Shown: positions 62,425 to 64,000 of the stretch, piece after piece
How positions within the stretch are numbered: position 1 is the stretch's first letter
Layout: the number at the start of each line of letters is the position of its first letter
Origin: Flagellimonas meridianipacifica
GTDB taxonomy: Bacteria; Bacteroidota; Bacteroidia; Flavobacteriales; Flavobacteriaceae
Direction: 5' to 3'
DNA: 64,000 nt
Assembly: GCF_003001695.1 (NCBI RefSeq)
Contig: NZ_PVYX01000003.1
Span: forward strand, 62,001 to 126,000
Notes under the pieces: generated by a model
The model's database searches: none
Told to the model about the DNA's origin: nothing
Seen by the model: only the letters and a program-made list of their open reading frames with translations
Made by a program: the position numbers and the translations under genes

Positions 62425-62697
62425 ATGGCTAGTATTCGCGACTTAAAGAAAGATGTAAACTTTGTGCTGGGAGATATAATAGAGGCAGTTTACATTTGGG
62501 AAGCAGGTTCGGACAACAAAAACTCAAAAGAGGGTAGTGATATTATAGATAAGGCTATTATGGCCTTTGATGAGTTAATGTCCAAAATACACCAGAAAGA
62601 GGTGGACGATAAAAAGATCCATTTCAAGGATATAAGGTCGCAACTGGAAGTTAAAGCTACAGAACTTGTTGAAGAGCTAAATAAACTCTCTGATTAA
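62425..62697 (+). CDS. Conserved 90-residue protein of unknown function
   Basis: An all-helical small protein: MASIRDLKKDVNFVLGDIIEAV, a central loop SDNKNSKEGSD, then helices with many charges (DELMSKIHQKEVDDKKIHFKD). It has no signal or membrane segment. Homologues are common in Flavobacteriia but have no assigned role. A TACCTTTG box (62404-62411) lies 13 bases upstream, so it may also be transcribed on its own. Confidence 0.7.
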   Translation: MASIRDLKKDVNFVLGDIIEAVYIWEAGSDNKNSKEGSDIIDKAIMAFDELMSKIHQKEVDDKKIHFKDIRSQLEVKATELVEELNKLSD

Positions 62698-62698
62698 C

Positions 62699-63394
62699 TC
62701 ATTCTTTTCCCAAGAATTCCTTAAACTCTTTTCCATACTTCGATTCCAAAACCTCTGAAGTTAGCTGGTTGTAAATAGAATCCAAATATTTCGGATTGGC
62801 CTCAGCCGCTTCGGTCATCATTATATAAGGTGTAGCATAAGAGTTGGCATTGGTCAACCCAAAATTTAGGGCATACCTGTAACGACTAATTATGTTTTTA
62901 CGAATTAATTGCTGAATTGAATCCACCGCCAGAGAGTCCTTTTTTACTCCTTCATCAATTGTCTTTTTTGTCAATTCCAATTCCTTTATATTGAATTGAG
63001 AAATCATTTCTTTGAATTCTTCCCATTTTTCATGGCTTTTAGATCCTGAAATCTCTGGACTTAAATCAAAAGTCTTCCAAGAGGTGTTTATTACGATTTC
63101 TCCAGGCTCTCCAAAAAATACAATACGATCGTTGATATCATTGTTGTCCTCTTTGTCAAGATACAGATATAGTACTTCTGGACTTTCTAAATAATGAGAA
63201 AAAGAAAAAGTGCCATCTCCTTTGATTTCAATAGAATCTAAATTGATAAGGGATGAATCTTTAAACTGCTGAAAGAAAAGTTTGCCTTTTTTCAAGCCTT
63301 TAATATTGCCCGAAACCGTCATATTGGCCTTCTTTTCTTCACTACAAGACCAAACTAGCACACCTAAAACAAATAATAATAAGAGACGTTTCAT
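62699..63394 (-). CDS. DUF4369-domain lipoprotein
   Basis: 231 residues with the lipobox LVWSCSEE (Cys near residue 17). The mature protein starts with a DUF4369-like beta domain: NMTVSGNIKGLKKGKLFFQQF. A helical C-terminal part follows. DUF4369 often precedes a thioredoxin domain in Bacteroidota; here no CxxC domain follows. Start ATG 63394 gives the lipoprotein signal; an upstream ATG adds an unlikely leader. It converges with the 90-residue protein gene, with 1 base between the stops. Confidence 0.82.
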   Translation of the reverse strand: MKRLLLLFVLGVLVWSCSEEKKANMTVSGNIKGLKKGKLFFQQFKDSSLINLDSIEIKGDGTFSFSHYLESPEVLYLYLDKEDNNDINDRIVFFGEPGEIVINTSWKTFDLSPEISGSKSHEKWEEFKEMISQFNIKELELTKKTIDEGVKKDSLAVDSIQQLIRKNIISRYRYALNFGLTNANSYATPYIMMTEAAEANPKYLDSIYNQLTSEVLESKYGKEFKEFLGKE

Positions 63395-63460
63395 CAAAAC
63401 TTTTTTTGCGGGGCAAATATGCATATAATTCCTGAATTTTTCTTGTCTATATAAGGCAGA

Positions 63461-64000
63461 TTACATTTGAGATGCCACCTCCATGAGAAGAGCACAGATG
63501 TAGGCGCCTGCCGTTCCTGCAACATAACCAAACACAGCAAGTAGAATACCTACAGATGTCAATGATGGGTGAAATTCTGCCGCCACCACAGGTGCTGATG
63601 CCGCCCCACCTACGTTGGCCTGACTTCCTACAGCCATAAAAAAGTAAGGGGCTTTTATAAGCTTGGCCACAAAAATTAATAGTAATGCGTGAATGCAAAT
63701 CCATATAAAACCAACAGCAAGTAGACCAGGGTTCTCCAAAACCCTGCTCAAGTCCATTTTCATTCCGATGGTGGCTACTAGAATATAGATAAACATGCCG
63801 CCTATTTTACTTGCGCCAGCACCTTCATAGTTTTTGGCTTTTGTAAAAGAAAGACCAATACCTATGACTGTGGCAAAAACGACCATCCACAAGAACTTGG
63901 AACCTAGGGATGATAAAATCTTTTCCTTATTTCTGACCACTTCGAAAGTGTTTTCAAGGAACTCTGCGAAATAATGAGCCATAAAATGAGCTAGTCCGAC
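63461..64000 (-). CDS. DUF819-family membrane protein (N-terminus outside window)
   Basis: The last 179 residues or so of a transporter-like protein of about 400 residues. Hydrophobic segments with IGGMFIYILVATIGMKMDLS and the glycine-rich SQANVGGAASAPVVAAEFHPSL identify DUF819 (YjcL-like). The reading frame is open to base 64000, so the Met near 63,982 is not the true start. The role is not known; the fold suggests a symporter. Confidence 0.85.
   Translation of the reverse strand, partial: VGLAHFMAHYFAEFLENTFEVVRNKEKILSSLGSKFLWMVVFATVIGIGLSFTKAKNYEGAGASKIGGMFIYILVATIGMKMDLSRVLENPGLLAVGFIWICIHALLLIFVAKLIKAPYFFMAVGSQANVGGAASAPVVAAEFHPSLTSVGILLAVFGYVAGTAGAYICALLMEVASQM

Overview
The window looks like a chromosomal segment of a marine-type member of the Flavobacteriaceae (Bacteroidota). 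The evidence is AT-rich DNA, start regions that mostly lack a Shine-Dalgarno sequence, promoters of the TTG-N17-23-TAnnTTTG type, type IX secretion (T9SS) proteins (PorP/SprF and gliding-type C-terminal domains), and typical family versions of PEP carboxylase, DUF2851, DUF3467 and an AGCS symporter. The genus cannot be fixed from sequence alone; a Muricauda/Allomuricauda-like organism is a guess.

Layout. 1-9.5 kb: rRNA pseudouridine synthase (5' end cut off), yaaA, a UDG-fold protein and ppc on +; two small envelope proteins and a secreted M20 peptidase on -; an orphan membrane histidine kinase on +. 9.5-16.6 kb (-): a complete trp operon, trpL-E-G-D-C-F-B-[GIY-YIG]-A. It has an attenuator whose leader peptide carries three consecutive Trp codons, and it is riddled with palindromic repeats. 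16.7-18.4 kb (-): marR, nitroreductase, yceI. 18.5-27 kb (+): thioredoxin-fold proteins, rhodanese, DUF2851, PspC, K+ channel, AGCS symporter, HhH protein, acyl-CoA dehydrogenase and rpsU. 26.8-41.7 kb (+): xerC, hpf, then the translation/transcription block: four tRNAs, tuf, tRNA-Trp, secE, nusG, rplKAJL, rpoBC and a DUF3467 protein. 41.7-43.9 kb (-): a membrane protein and prfC. 44.2-60.4 kb (+): a surface-protein island with two T9SS type-B cargo genes, two PorP/SprF genes, an OmpA-family protein, an 1826-residue mosaic adhesin and a repeat protein. 60.5-64 kb: idi, a PTPS/QueD-like gene, manA, a small conserved protein, then a lipoprotein and a truncated DUF819 membrane protein on -.

The most interesting structure is a family of palindromic elements with CGTCA...TGACG ends. 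One copy carries a GIY-YIG nuclease gene and sits precisely between trpB and trpA. A 64-bp version with the same ends but no gene sits in frame inside trpF. Another fills the trpC-trpF gap. This looks like an autonomous/non-autonomous mobile pair driven by a GIY-YIG protein rather than a transposase.

Second, two surface-protein genes contain sharply bounded GC-rich patches with a codon usage unlike the rest of their own reading frames. One of them is a 557-bp exact direct repeat. This suggests recombination-driven homogenisation of repeat cassettes. Other points are the trp attenuator, several probably leaderless promoters, and the exceptional perfect Shine-Dalgarno sequence in front of rpsU.
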